A stretch of 58,205 nt of DNA from CAJBLF01 sp964463255 (GCA_964463255.1 CAYXBC010000054.1:1-58205), one strand, 5' to 3'; positions 1-9,027 are shown, counted from the first letter of the stretch. Numbers and translations: made by a program. The notes: generated from the sequence alone by a model not told the origin.

Positions 1-1
1 C

Positions 2-109
2 GATGAAGAAATTGCGGAAGCAATAAGATTTATCAACCTTAGGCCCAGGAAATCCTTAGAATATAAATGTGCTTATGAAGTATTCCATGGAGTCAATCTT
101 AGGCTCTAA
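2..109 (+). CDS. IS30-type transposase, C-terminal end only
   Basis: A 35-codon open frame enters from the left edge and stops at TAA 107-109. It contains the run INLRPRKSLEYK followed by YEVF, the typical C-terminal signature of IS30-family DDE transposases. The catalytic core would lie upstream of the window. Immediately downstream, about 110-145 (TTGCACTTTGG...), probably forms the right terminal repeat of the element. The convergent hsdR-like gene ends inside that stretch, so the element appears to have inserted there. The family call rests on a short C-terminal match. Confidence 0.75.
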   Translation, partial: DEEIAEAIRFINLRPRKSLEYKCAYEVFHGVNLRL

Positions 110-607
110 CTAACCAATTGCACTTTGGACTTGAATTTGGGGCTGAGTTTTTACGATATAATCACTAGTAATCTCTTCTATCAATACATGTTCTGTATTT
201 GGCTTAAATTCCTTTTGCTTGGTAAATGATTCTAGAGTTGGGAAATGAGATATTCTCGTTGGATTTCCTTTTTCCTTGTCCCAGAAATAATGAATATTTC
301 CATTTGATAAGAGGATAAATCTTACGTTCTCAGTATTTGCGTATATTCTTGCTTGTTCTTTTCCTACAAGCGGGTCCTTATCTTCACTTTTTGCTTCAAG
401 CACACAAATTGGGAATCCTCTTTCATCAAGCAAGAGATAATCAATAAATCCATTCTTGAGATTTTCAAAATCATCTCCGAGATCAGAGATTTTTATATTA
501 GTTTCTACCTGTATATTTGCTTTTTTATCTCACTCATCAAAAAACCTTCGTCCTGCTTGTGTGAGTAGATCATTTATTTTCAGTCTAGCTTTAGCTTCTT
601 TTTGCAT
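110..607 (-). pseudogene. Truncated HsdR-like N-terminal nuclease domain
   Basis: 165 codons from ATG 605-607 with one UGA-Gly near residue 26. The core (IDYLLLDERG, then CVLEAK, GKEQARIYA, RFILLSNG) matches the N-terminal PD-(D/E)xK domain of type I restriction R subunits and related DEAD/DEAH helicases, with the Asp and the ExK residues in place. Family members continue for 600 or more residues into a helicase. Here the frame ends at TAG 110-112, next to the IS30 transposase end, and the last roughly ten codons look IS-derived. I infer disruption by the insertion. A stand-alone nuclease-domain protein is possible but less likely. Confidence 0.65.
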
Positions 608-774
608 AACAAAAAAAATATTAGATGTAAAATTTTTGATGTTTTCATCTTAGATTTTTACGACATCTTTTCAATCACAAAAGAGATCGTAAAATAGGCA
701 AAACAAAACCACTTGATCTTCTTCTCTAAATACATAGATCACGATCAAATTTTAGATCGTACCACCCTAGCAAA

Positions 775-972
775 ATGAAAAACACTAAATCTACGATTGA
801 AGACCAGATTTTATCTCTCTATAATAAATATAATGACCTTTATATTGCCCAAAACCGAAACAGTGAAGATATTCAAAGATACTGAGAAAATGAATTTTAC
901 TGAGGAAAAAGGGAAGCTTTTGAAGAAGTATTGGAGCTACTAAAAAAAAAGACCACTCTGGTGCGGTCCTAA
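775..972 (+). CDS. Small hypothetical protein with two UGA-Gly codons
   Basis: 65-aa frame from ATG 775 to TAA 970. Two in-frame TGA codons fall in RYGENEFYGG, ahead of an amphipathic helix REAFEEVLELLKKK. It is charged, with no signal peptide or membrane segment. I do not recognise the family. The gene tail forms an inverted repeat (ACCACTC at 952-958, GAGTGGT at 981-987). It stands alone between the broken hsdR-like gene and the repeat island. Coding is supported by the sensible Gly placement and start context, but the gene is short. Confidence 0.45.
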
Positions 973-1355
973 GATCCCGTGAGTGGTGCTGTCTCTAGGA
1001 ATATACATAAAAGCATAAGCAGTTCAAGCTGACTTCAATTTGTGGTAGATAAAAGTATCATATAATCCTTTTCCCTGACACAAGTTTATTTACCTACAAG
1101 AAAAATTAATAAAAATAGAATTGGCTTATAAACAACAATCACAGAGGTTTTATTATTTTTTAATGGAATAAACCCAATTCTGCAACCAGTGGTTGCAGTT
1201 TATTTCCAAACCAGGTCGTGACAGTTTGTCACGATCTCCCATCACCCAGCTTTTCGCTCAAACCGAAAACCTCAATAAAAGACCTATTCTGACTTGATTG
1301 TTTGGTAACTATAGTTAATGAACACACACCTTTTAGCATCTTACCACCTACAATC
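973..1355. other. Intergenic region with two tandem hairpins
   Basis: No convincing gene. Two strong inverted repeats sit 17 bases apart: CTGCAACC/GGTTGCAG at 1180-1198 (8 bp, 3-nt loop) and TCGTGAC/GTCACGA at 1216-1234 (7 bp, 5-nt loop). Neither is followed by a T-run, so they look like operators or structured DNA rather than terminators. They lie about 120 bases upstream of the small HTH-like gene and could be its bin­ding sites, which is inference. Confidence 0.4.
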
Positions 1356-1547
1356 ATGAACATCCCTGCAATTCTCAAGACACTCCGCAAAAAGGACCGA
1401 CAAATAGCCGGAGATATGGGCATAAAAATAGCCCAGCTTGGCAGACGACAGAAGAAAGACCAGAATCCCTCCAAAGAAAATCAGGAGAAGATTAAAGCTT
1501 ATATCTTGGATCATATTGCCACTTTACAGAAATTGATTGAAAAATAG
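1356..1547 (+). CDS. Small HTH-like DNA-binding protein (putative)
   Basis: 63-aa frame from ATG 1356 to TAG 1545. A longer version starting at 1302 is possible, but the region before 1356 looks non-coding. The sequence is basic and helical: AILKTLRKKDRQIAGDMG, then IKIAQLGRRQKKD, then a second helix KENQEKIKAYILDHI. This resembles a compact XRE-like helix-turn-helix followed by a short dimerisation helix. There are no UGA codons. It is directly followed by seventeen 11-bp direct repeats and preceded by two hairpins, the arrangement of a regulator or centromere-binding protein beside its sites. Function is inferred from layout, and the fold is not certain. Confidence 0.5.
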   Translation: MNIPAILKTLRKKDRQIAGDMGIKIAQLGRRQKKDQNPSKENQEKIKAYILDHIATLQKLIEK

Positions 1548-1554
1548 ATTTTTG

Positions 1555-1902
1555 GTGCTGTTTTAGTGCGGTTTTGGTGCTGTTTTCCTATTTACAAAAG
1601 TCCCTATAGTACCAGAATTATGTTTTTTGAGTGCCTTTTAGGTGCCCTTTTGGTGCCTTTTAGGTGCCCTTTTGGTGCCTTTTCACTCTTTACATTTTCC
1701 TTGTAAGAATAAAAATACCCTGTTTTAGGTGCTGTTTGAGTGCCGTTGAAGTGCTGTTGAATTCCAAAAACCCAGTTAGAAACTATAAATCCCTATCCAT
1801 CCTAGAGTAGGGATTTTTCATTTTCAGGTACTGTTTGGGTACTGTTTAGGTACTGATTTACATTTTTTGGTACTGTTCAAGTACTGTTGAAGTACTGTTG
1901 GA
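1555..1902. repeat. Five clusters of 11-bp direct repeats (17 copies)
   Basis: Perfectly phased 11-bp units. Cluster A 1555-1587 (3 units, GTGCTGTTTTA type). Cluster B 1631-1685 (5 units alternating GTGCCTTTTAG and GTGCCCTTTTG). Cluster C 1729-1761 (3, GTGCTGTTGAA type). Cluster D 1828-1860 (3, GTACTGTTTGG type). Cluster E 1870-1902 (3, GTACTGTTGAA type). The core GTNCNGTT drifts from GTGC in clusters A-C to GTAC in D-E. An 11-bp period places every unit on the same helical face, as in iterons or plasmid partition sites such as the R388 stb repeats. A terminator-like hairpin (1787-1820) sits between C and D. Confidence 0.85.
1787..1820 (+). terminator. Terminator-like hairpin inside the repeat array
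   Basis: Stem AAATCCCTA / TAGGGATTT (9 bp) with a 12-nt loop, followed by a short T-run. It could end the transcript of the small HTH-like gene, although it lies 240 bases downstream and between repeat clusters C and D. Confidence 0.5.
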
Positions 1903-1939
1903 TAATCAGTTATTAAGTATTACTTAACTACTGGATCAG

Positions 1940-1968
1940 ATCTGTTCCAGCCCACCCCGACTACCTAA
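1940..1968. repeat. 29-bp imperfect direct repeat, left copy
   Basis: Starts ATCTGTTCCAGCCCACCCC. The same 29-bp stretch recurs at 6029-6057 with two differences. The two copies bracket the whole folate operon, so they may be remnants of insertion or recombination ends. Confidence 0.7.
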
Positions 1969-1972
1969 TAGA

Positions 1973-2458
1973 TTAAATTTTCTTATAGTACTTATATATA
2001 GTTCATTTATCTATTCAAATCTCTCAAGCAACTTCTTTTAAAAAATCCTGATAATTATAGGGAAAGAAAGCATCTCCTTGATATTTTCATTCTACCAATG
2101 TTAAATATAGCTCGTCAATATACGGTAAAAATATCTTATAGATCTTTTCTCATCAAATAACCCGAATTATTTGATCCTTATATTTTTGTAAAATTACTTT
2201 AAAATCTGACACCACCTCCATTCAATTATAACTGGATAATGTTTTAGATAATACAATATTCTTTTTAGCTAATGGATGTCAATTATAGTTAGGATAATAT
2301 TTTTTCAATGATTCATATGTTACTCTTCCCATAACAACTATCTGATCTTTTATCAATTCACGAAATCTATCTTTATCTCAAGGCATATTCCATGGAATAT
2401 TATTTTCATTTCATATAATATAATCTTTCTCAGAAATCGCCGCTATAGCTTTTATCAT
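1973..2458 (-). CDS. folA: Dihydrofolate reductase
   Basis: 161 aa, the usual DHFR length. It reduces dihydrofolate to tetrahydrofolate with NADPH. The substrate loop IPWNMPGDKDRF (residues 21-32, Trp23 and the acidic Asp28) and the NADPH-binding VVMGRVTYESL are intact. Several conserved Gly are UGA, including the one in MPGD. Last gene of a four-gene minus-strand folate operon; its ATG lies two bases after the stop of the gamma-glutamate ligase. It would recycle the dihydrofolate made by ThyA, encoded at 36872-37780. Confidence 0.93.
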
Positions 2459-2460
2459 AT

Positions 2461-3180
2461 TTATTTTAATAAAGGCTTTAAAAGAGGTTTAAAAAGATCT
2501 TGTTCTGGTGGTATTTGAACTGAATCATAAACATCATCTCTTGTATATATGATTCTTGGAATATCTCTTCAAATAACAATTGGCTTACACTCATTACCTT
2601 CTCACATTAAATATACTGCCATCGCACTTAGAGCATCTGTTATATTTATTTGAGTGATTTCTAGTTTTTTTCAGAAAATATCTTCTTGTCATCTCATATC
2701 AGTTAGTGGATATATTCAATATGAGTAAATAGAAATACCCGTAACTCACCATTTTAATGGTCTTGTTGTACTATCTGTAATAATTACTCAAAAATCTTGA
2801 ATCTGATATTTTTCACAGAAATAACTATGAATTTCTTTTGTTATATTTGATAAATCATCTGGTCGTAAAATATAATGACCATTTGCATTACTTTCATCTA
2901 TTCCTGCAGATGGTATTAGTATATTATTCTTTATAGTAAGATATATTCATTTCCCTGGAACAACATCACTAATAATTCGTCTATCTGATTCACTTTCTAC
3001 TAAATCTTTTTTTGAGATTTCTTCTACAGACATACATCTTCCTTGATGTATAGCCACTATCTTAGATGTTATAAATACAATATCACCATTTTTAACATCA
3101 GAAACATATTTATCAAACACTTCAAAGATATTATCTTTTGGTGGCATAAGTGGACGTGTTTTTATAGGCAAGAATTCCAT
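2461..3180 (-). CDS. Putative folate gamma-glutamate ligase (CofE-like)
   Basis: 239 aa with the F420_ligase fold (COG1478): VFITSKIVAIHQGR near the start, ISDVVPGKG, then AGIDESNANGHYILRP, VIITDSTTRPL and ITDALSAMAVYL. In F420 producers CofE adds glutamates to F420-0. CPR genomes without F420 carry this form beside folate genes, where it is annotated as a putative folate gamma-glutamate ligase, so folate polyglutamylation is the likely job. It starts 12 bases after the cyclo-ligase stop and runs into folA with 2 bases between. Several Gly are UGA. Substrate is inferred from context. Confidence 0.85.
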
Positions 3181-3192
3181 CCCAACAGATAG

Positions 3193-3708
3193 TTATAAAT
3201 AAAATGACTCTGTAATAATATTATCCATTTTTTGGTCATGAGACTCTACTTGTATATTATTTACAAGCTGAATATCAAATCATACTCATATTTTTAATTT
3301 TATCTTATTATCTGCTAAAAATCTATCATAATAACCTTTTCATCTTCAGATTCTATTATAATCAGATCAAAAAACAACTCATGGGATATATGCCACATCT
3401 ATATTTCAAGAAAATATTTCTCCAGTTTGAATATCTATTACAACCATATCTTTTTCATTAATAACTTTAGGTAATACAACCTTTCTTCTATTCTCTAGAA
3501 GTAACTTAATCAATCAGGTAGTACTAAATTCTTTTTTCATAGAATGAAAAACCATAAAAATAGAATTATTGGAAATAATACCACTTTCTTTAATTTGTCT
3601 TAATATAGATTCTGATTTAAGAAAAACATCTTGTGATGTAAGTTCTCACAACCTTAATAAGTTTCTTTCCCTCATTTCTCATTTATTATATTGTTTACAA
3701 TCACTCAT
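3193..3708 (-). CDS. 5-formyltetrahydrofolate cyclo-ligase
   Basis: 171 aa. It converts 5-formyl-THF and ATP to 5,10-methenyl-THF, rescuing a storage folate. The hallmark PGVVFG at 109-114 and GRGKGYYDRF at 121-130 are present, followed by IGVGFDIQLV and VESHDQKMD, all family signatures. At least eight conserved Gly are UGA. The ATG at 3706-3708 overlaps the end of the upstream ATP-grasp gene by 14 bases, suggesting translational coupling. An internal ATG (residue 12) is an alternative start. Confidence 0.9.
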
Positions 3709-5887
3709 CTTTCTTTATGGTCTGCCAAATTTTTTTACCAAAATCAGCTTTAAATTCCTTTGAATATTCACTTATTCACTTAGTTATTGGTGCTTTATTT
3801 ATTTCCAAAACATATCAATCTGCAATAGATCAATTAGAAATTATATCTATTCAAAAATACCTTGAGTTAAATATATCTGCAATAGATTTTATATATTCTT
3901 TATCTTCATCATTTACAAGAATCTCACGAACAGTTCATCCTGTAGCAACATTTGCTGTAGGTAATAGATTTATTTCAGATTTATTTGGCAAAACCGTACT
4001 TAAAGAAATTTTTTGATTATTTAAATATTCTTCTATTTTTAATAACCATTCATTATAGTTATTTAACTCTATCAATTCTTTTATGGTTTTCTTGCCATCA
4101 CCTTTTATTTTTGCTGGCATTCTTTCATAAGAGACCAAGATTTCTCAGTCCAAGTAAAGAATTCTATAATCTTTTCATGGTAAATACTGCTGGAGTAAAA
4201 ACAATCCAGACTTTTCATCTTTATTGTACTTCTCTAATTCTAGAAGCAATTGTTCTTTTGTAAATATTTTCTTTACTCCTGCCCCAAGACTTCAATCATT
4301 TGGCTTAAAGATTAAAGGATATCATACTCTTTCAGCGAATTTTATACAAGCAATAGTATTATTACTATCACTAGAGTATCATGACTTTTCTTTTATAACC
4401 AACATATCTTCTGCTACTTTCTTTCAACTTTTTCTTAAAATTTTTGATGTATATACTTTATCTTCAAATATTCTTCTTAAAGTAGAAGAATCAAATCAAT
4501 AATCAGCATTATAAATAATTCTATTTTTTCCATTTGGTAAAGAAATTGATATAACAAATCAATATTCGTCTATCCAATATGAATATCAATCAGTTTCTAA
4601 AGCATCTAATAATACAAAGATACCATGTTTTATAGAGTTTTTATTATTAAGTAATTCCTCTTTGTTTGATAAGAATTTCAATGAATTTATTTTTTCATAA
4701 TATTCATCTTTTGATAGTCAACATTCAAAAGATTCTTCTTTTCTATGTTCTTTCACTATATTTTGTTTTTTTTGTTCTTCTTCGCTTGTATTTTTTAAAA
4801 TATAATCAGTAAGTTTCTTCCAAAATAATTCGTTGAATGTTGGAGATATCTTTCTTGCCCATAACACATCTGGTTTTGCATTTATTTCTATAACAGTTCA
4901 TGCACTAATTTCTCCAGAAGTAATTATATCTATTCAGAAATAATTTGCTCAAAAAGATTCAGCAATTTTTTTAATAAACCTCTGATCCTCTTCTTTAATA
5001 ACCACTTCTTGTGCCACATCACTAGCTTCATTTATATGTTCGAAAACTTTTATATTTTCTCATTTTTGCAGAACTTGTGATAAATGATATCACTGAGCTT
5101 CGATTTTTTCTTGAGACTCTTTATATAAAGTAACAGTCAATTTCTTTTCTTTTAAAAGATCTTTAATAGTGAGAGTTCAATCTCATTGTAAGATAAATGG
5201 TTCTTTTTTATACCCTAATAATACTTCACCATCAAAATAAATGGCTCTTATTTCATCTCATTTTATAAATTCTTGAACAATTGCTATATTATCCTTATAA
5301 ATTCATTTATTATATTGTTCGTAAAACTTTTCTAGTTCATCATCATTATGAATTACAAATACTCACTCACCCTTTTTCCCTTTGTTAGGTTTTATAATAA
5401 TAGGATATCATACACCTATAATAAATTTTTTAACATTTGATAAATTATTTTTTTCTGAAACAAAACTACTCTTATTTTTTTGTAATATAACCTCTTTAGG
5501 TGTTTTAAATCAATCTTCCTTCAAAATGCGACTAGTGCGTAATTTATCTTCAAAAAATTTTACTACAGATGTGTTATTTAAGCCATAATTTATTCCTTGT
5601 GTTAAATGAACCGTTCAATCTGGCAAAAATATTCTCATAGAATATCAATATTCATCTAAACTATAAGAAATTCACTTTTCTTCCAATTGGGAAATCAATA
5701 GTTTTTCTGGTATTCATATACTAAATCTAGGATCATAATTTTTAATTATAAATCATTTATTTTTTAAGAATTTCAGATTATTTATATAAGAAATATTCTC
5801 TGCAATTTTTTCAGAAAAAACATCCAAAGAATGATTACGTGAATCAGATCTTTCCCTTTCAATATGATTTTCATCATACTCTCACAT
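3695..5887 (-). CDS. Tandem ATP-grasp ligase (two homologous halves)
   Basis: 730 aa, first gene of the folate operon. Two ATP-grasp modules lie about 362 residues apart. Module 1 has YPIIIKPNKGKKGEGV (Lys166) and later VIEINAKPD; module 2 has YPLIFKPNDGSLGAGV (Lys528) and VLEINKAP. Each half also begins with a related N-domain (FFEDKLRTSRIL versus IFEDKVYTSKIL), so the gene arose by internal duplication. Closest resemblance is to cyanophycin-synthetase or glutathione-synthetase-type peptide ligases. Operon context suggests an amino-acid ligase acting on folate or a related cofactor. The substrate is unknown. Many Gly are UGA. Confidence 0.8.
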
Positions 5888-5951
5888 AACACTTACCATA
5901 CTTATAACAAAATTAATATAAAACAATTAGTTTTTGTAAACTACGATTTTG

Positions 5952-5979
5952 TTTATAATGATTTAGATGAAATAGTCAA
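5952..5979 (-). promoter_or_regulatory. Predicted promoter of the folate operon
   Basis: On the minus strand, TTGACT (5974-5979), a 16-base spacer and TATAAA (5952-5957) form a good sigma-70-type promoter. It ends 64 bases before the ATG of the ATP-grasp gene. No operator was recognised. Confidence 0.55.
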
Positions 5980-6028
5980 TATACTATATATCTGTTACAA
6001 TAACGGTTTTATTAAAACAAAGAAAAGA

Positions 6029-6057
6029 ATCTGTTCCAGCCCACCCCAACTCCCTAA
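6029..6057. repeat. 29-bp imperfect direct repeat, right copy
   Basis: Partner of 1940-1968 in the same orientation, differing at two positions (CCAACTCC here, CCGACTAC there). Together they enclose 4.1 kb containing only the folate operon. Confidence 0.7.
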
Positions 6058-6535
6058 GACAGCAAACTCCTTCATGCTGGCACGACTCCCTAGAGAGAAG
6101 AGAAAAAAGAGAGAAAGAGAATCTAATCCCTGCCTACCGGCAGGCAGGCCCTCCTCCCTCTTTATTATACTCGAACACCAAAGGGATCTGTTCCTTAATG
6201 CCTTTGGATGAGAGAGGTGTATACTAATTTTAGTATAATCCTTTTCTCTCTCTGAGTTAATCTCCTATATACTGATTAGTTCTCCCTGTACTTGTGGAAT
6301 ATCTCTAGACTTCACTCCCTAGCCATAATGAGTCCAAAGTTTCAGAATCTATAGATTTCCTCTAATAATTGGTCGTATTTAGTGCTTATGAATTCAGAAG
6401 ATTTTTGGGTTGGTCCAAATGATAGGACTTTACATCAAGAAAATTGATGATGCAATAGGAACAAAAGTAAAATCGGCAGGGTTCAGAAACTCTCCGATTT
6501 TTTGTTTATCAGTAAATGGTCTCCGAACTGCCGAG

Positions 6536-6563
6536 TTGAAAAAGGAAGTGAAAGTGATATAAT
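6536..6563 (+). promoter_or_regulatory. Predicted promoter of the SOUL-MsrA gene
   Basis: TTGAAA (6536-6541), a 16-base spacer and a perfect TATAAT (6558-6563). The ATG at 6594 lies 31 bases after the -10 box, which favours it over the upstream ATG at 6570. Confidence 0.65.
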
Positions 6564-6593
6564 CACCAAATGATTTATGTTTTAATTTACTAT

Positions 6594-7703
6594 ATGAAAA
6601 AAATGATCTATATATTCATTGCTCTCGTAGTCGTTATGGGACTCTGGTCGCTCTGGGGATTTTTTGGTTCAAACGTAGAACAGGCAGACTATACCGTAGT
6701 TAAAAAAATGAATGGCTACGAAATAAGAGAGTATCCGGAACATATCGTAGCACAGACCACCGTTCAATGATGATTAAACAGTGGCTTTTGAATTGTTGCA
6801 GGATATATTTTTGGCGGAAACACAAAGAAAGAAAGTATTTCTATGACAGCACCCGTGATGGCTACGAATATCTCAGAAAATATTGCTATGACAGCACCAG
6901 TAATAGCAACAAAGGAAGGAAATTCGCAAACTATCTCTTTTGGAATGCCCCGCTGATATACACGTGAAACATTACCAACACCTAACGATCCAAGAGTAAA
7001 AATCGTAACAATTCCTACCAAGAAATATGCTGTTATGAAGTTTTCCTGATATAGATCAGACAAAAAAATCAAAAGCATGCAAGAAAGATTACTCTCAGCA
7101 CTTACAAAAGATTGAATTATACCACAAGGGAATACAGCATATGCAGGATATAATGCACCGCGGACACCTCCACGGATGATGCGCAATGAAGTATTGGTTG
7201 AGATACAAGAAAGTATGACCAAAAAAATAGTATTGGCTGGGGGTTGCTTTTGGGGCATGGAAGAGATGATTAGAAAACAACCAGGCGTAATACATACCAC
7301 CGTAGGATATGAAGGCGGGAAGATAGAAAACCCCACCTATAAAAATCATGAAGGATATGCAGAAGCAGTTGAAATAGAATATAATCCTGAGAAGACATCA
7401 TATCAGCAACTACTAGATTTTTTCTTTGAAATTCACAATCCCACAACAGTAGATCGTCAAGGTAATGATATCGGTTCTTCATATAGATCAGCTATCTTTT
7501 ATGGAAACGAGAAAGAAAAGAAAGAAGCGGAAAAATTTATTGAAATTGTAAATATGTCAAAAAGATGGAAAGATCCAGTAGTTACAACATTGGAACCATT
7601 AGGAAAATTTTATCCAGCAGAAGAAGAACATCAAGATTATTTACAAAAGAATCCGAACGGATATACTTGCCACACTATTTATTTTGATAGTTATATAAAA
7701 TAA
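6594..7703 (+). CDS. msrA: SOUL heme-binding / methionine sulfoxide reductase A fusion
   Basis: 369 aa in one frame. Residues 1-20 form a membrane anchor (IYIFIALVVVMGLW). A SOUL/HBP heme-binding domain follows (EQADYTVVKKMNGYEIREYP, two SMTAPV-type repeats, and the family C-terminus MMRNEVLVEI). MsrA starts at Met208 with the catalytic GGCFWG (Cys218) and ends GYTCHTIYF. No stop codon separates the domains. MsrA reduces methionine-S-sulfoxide in proteins; SOUL domains bind heme. An anchored fusion suggests repair of oxidised exported proteins. The SOUL part has six UGA-Gly, the MsrA part none. Confidence 0.88.
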
Positions 7704-7798
7704 TTTTAAGGAAACTCTTTTTGAGCCAATTCCTGCTCCTAATGGATCTAACAATTTAAACGCTATCTCGACCAAATGAGATCTATTTTGAACATAGT

Positions 7799-7829
7799 AA
7801 AAATTACGACTTTCATCGTAATTTTTTTA
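7799..7829. terminator. Bidirectional terminator between msrA and lepB
   Basis: Stem AAATTACGA / TCGTAATTT (9 bp, 6-nt loop) with A-run before and T-run after, placed between convergent genes, so it can serve both. Confidence 0.85.
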
Positions 7830-7835
7830 TTATTT

Positions 7836-8666
7836 TTAGTAGAATTTTACTTTAGAAAGGAGCCTTAAGAAAACCTTTCATTTAATATTTTGTAATGGTA
7901 CTTGATAGCTTAGTTTATCATTACATTCTCAGGAAAAACAACAACGAGAGTCAGTAGAGAATCATCTATTATCTCACAATACGAAGAATCATGTATCATC
8001 AAGTTTAAATTCAGTTATACCACATGTAGCCTGAGTATTGACTCAACTCAAATATGATTCAGCTAAAAATATGCACTGTAAATTTGGAATTTGACCAGTA
8101 CAAACTTCTACATGATTATTATTGATTCTTACAGTTTCTCAAGGCAATCAAACAATTCTTTTTATTGAAAATATTTCTTCTCATACCGGCAGAAAAACAA
8201 TAATATCACCTCTTTTAAAATGAGTCGTATTTGTTATATGAGTAATAGCAACCATATCATTTTCTGAAAGTTCTGGACTCATAGCAGATCCTACTACGGT
8301 ATAGAGTCTTGCTCAAGTATAAAAGGGATTGTCCGTCATAAATCTGAATAGTATAATGATTAATATGAAGAAAATCACAATAAAGAAACCATTAACAAGG
8401 TATACTATGAGTGCTTTTCGAAATTTTATTGATGTAACAGCATGTATTACCAGATAGAATATTATGATTGATATAAGACAAAGCAACAGAGACCAGATAA
8501 TTCAGGCTGGCACGAAATACCATATAGGCAACAATAAAGACATTATTATGGTTATAATAATAGATTTTAGGAAAGATAAATGAATTTTAAAAATTTTTCC
8601 TGTTAGTCGCAAGCAAAAAAATGGGACACAGATAAGCAAAACAATAGAGATTATAGGTAGTATCAT
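7836..8666 (-). CDS. lepB: Signal peptidase I (S26), nucleophile position altered
   Basis: 276 aa. About four N-terminal membrane helices fill residues 1-108. The catalytic domain has VVGSAMSPEL (124-133), KRGDIIVF, the Lys-dyad box SIKRIVGLPGE (around 167-177), and LGDNRGFSTDSR. Signal peptidases cut signal peptides from exported proteins. In the usual G-x-S-M-x-P box the Ser directly before Met is the nucleophile; here that position is Ala128, with Ser127 one residue earlier. Either Ser127 serves as a shifted nucleophile or the enzyme is altered. Seven or more UGA-Gly. Convergent with msrA. Confidence 0.85.
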
Positions 8667-8740
8667 TTTGAAAGGTATGATATAAAAACATTACAATATC
8701 TATCGGCAAATTGTTTCTGAACACTAGATGAAAGAATAAT

Positions 8741-8908
8741 CTATTTTATTTTAAACGCGAAAGCCATCAACACGATAGTCAAAGCGTTGAGAATTACTAA
8801 GGCTAACACAAATACTGTTTTCGAGGGCATTGACTTGGGATCCATTAAGATATAGACTGTGTAGATGATAGCAACAATTGCCGCACCAAGAAAATTTCCT
8901 TTTATCAT
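8741..8908 (-). CDS. Small two-helix membrane protein
   Basis: 55 aa, ATG 8906-8908 to TAG 8741. Two hydrophobic helices (LGAAIVAIIYTVYIL and FVLALVILNALTIVLMAF) flank a short polar loop DPKSMPSK. Unknown family. Lies upstream of lepB on the same strand with 74 bases between, perhaps in one transcript. No UGA codons. The membrane pattern and clean start and stop support coding. Confidence 0.6.
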   Translation of the reverse strand: MIKGNFLGAAIVAIIYTVYILMDPKSMPSKTVFVLALVILNALTIVLMAFAFKIK

Positions 8909-8913
8909 GGTTG

Positions 8914-8950
8914 TATAACTAAGATGATAAAGAATCTTATCTTAGTTATA
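8914..8950. promoter_or_regulatory. 12-bp perfect inverted repeat upstream of the small membrane gene
   Basis: TATAACTAAGAT (8914-8925) and its exact complement ATCTTAGTTATA (8939-8950), 13 bases apart, six bases before the ATG of the 55-aa gene (minus strand). It could be an operator or a leader hairpin masking the start. Confidence 0.5.
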
Positions 8951-9027
8951 TACGGGACATAGAGAAATGCAATGTTAATTATAAGTAAACACCATCTTCA
9001 TCAGATCAAAATTAATTTGAACATAAA

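Larger units (their letters stand above)
5888..6593. other. Intergenic region with repeat copy and palindromes
   Basis: Contains the folate promoter, the right 29-bp repeat, a REP-like palindrome around 6129-6149 (CCTGCCTACCGGCAGGCAGG), and a stem CCAAAGG/CCTTTGG at about 6178-6207. A terminator-like stem AAAATCGG/CCGATTTT spans 6469-6501. A 65-codon frame 6388-6585 with three UGA is open (starts MNSEDFWVGP) but has no recognisable relative and overlaps the next promoter and gene, so it is not called. Confidence 0.5.

Noticed and set aside
1555..1902. Regular short repeats taken as a CRISPR array
   Set aside because: Units are 11 bp with no unique spacers between them, and no cas genes are present; the pattern is contiguous direct repeats.
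6388..6585. 65-codon ORF with three TGA before the SOUL-MsrA gene
   Set aside because: Overlaps a strong promoter and a terminator-like stem and resembles nothing known.
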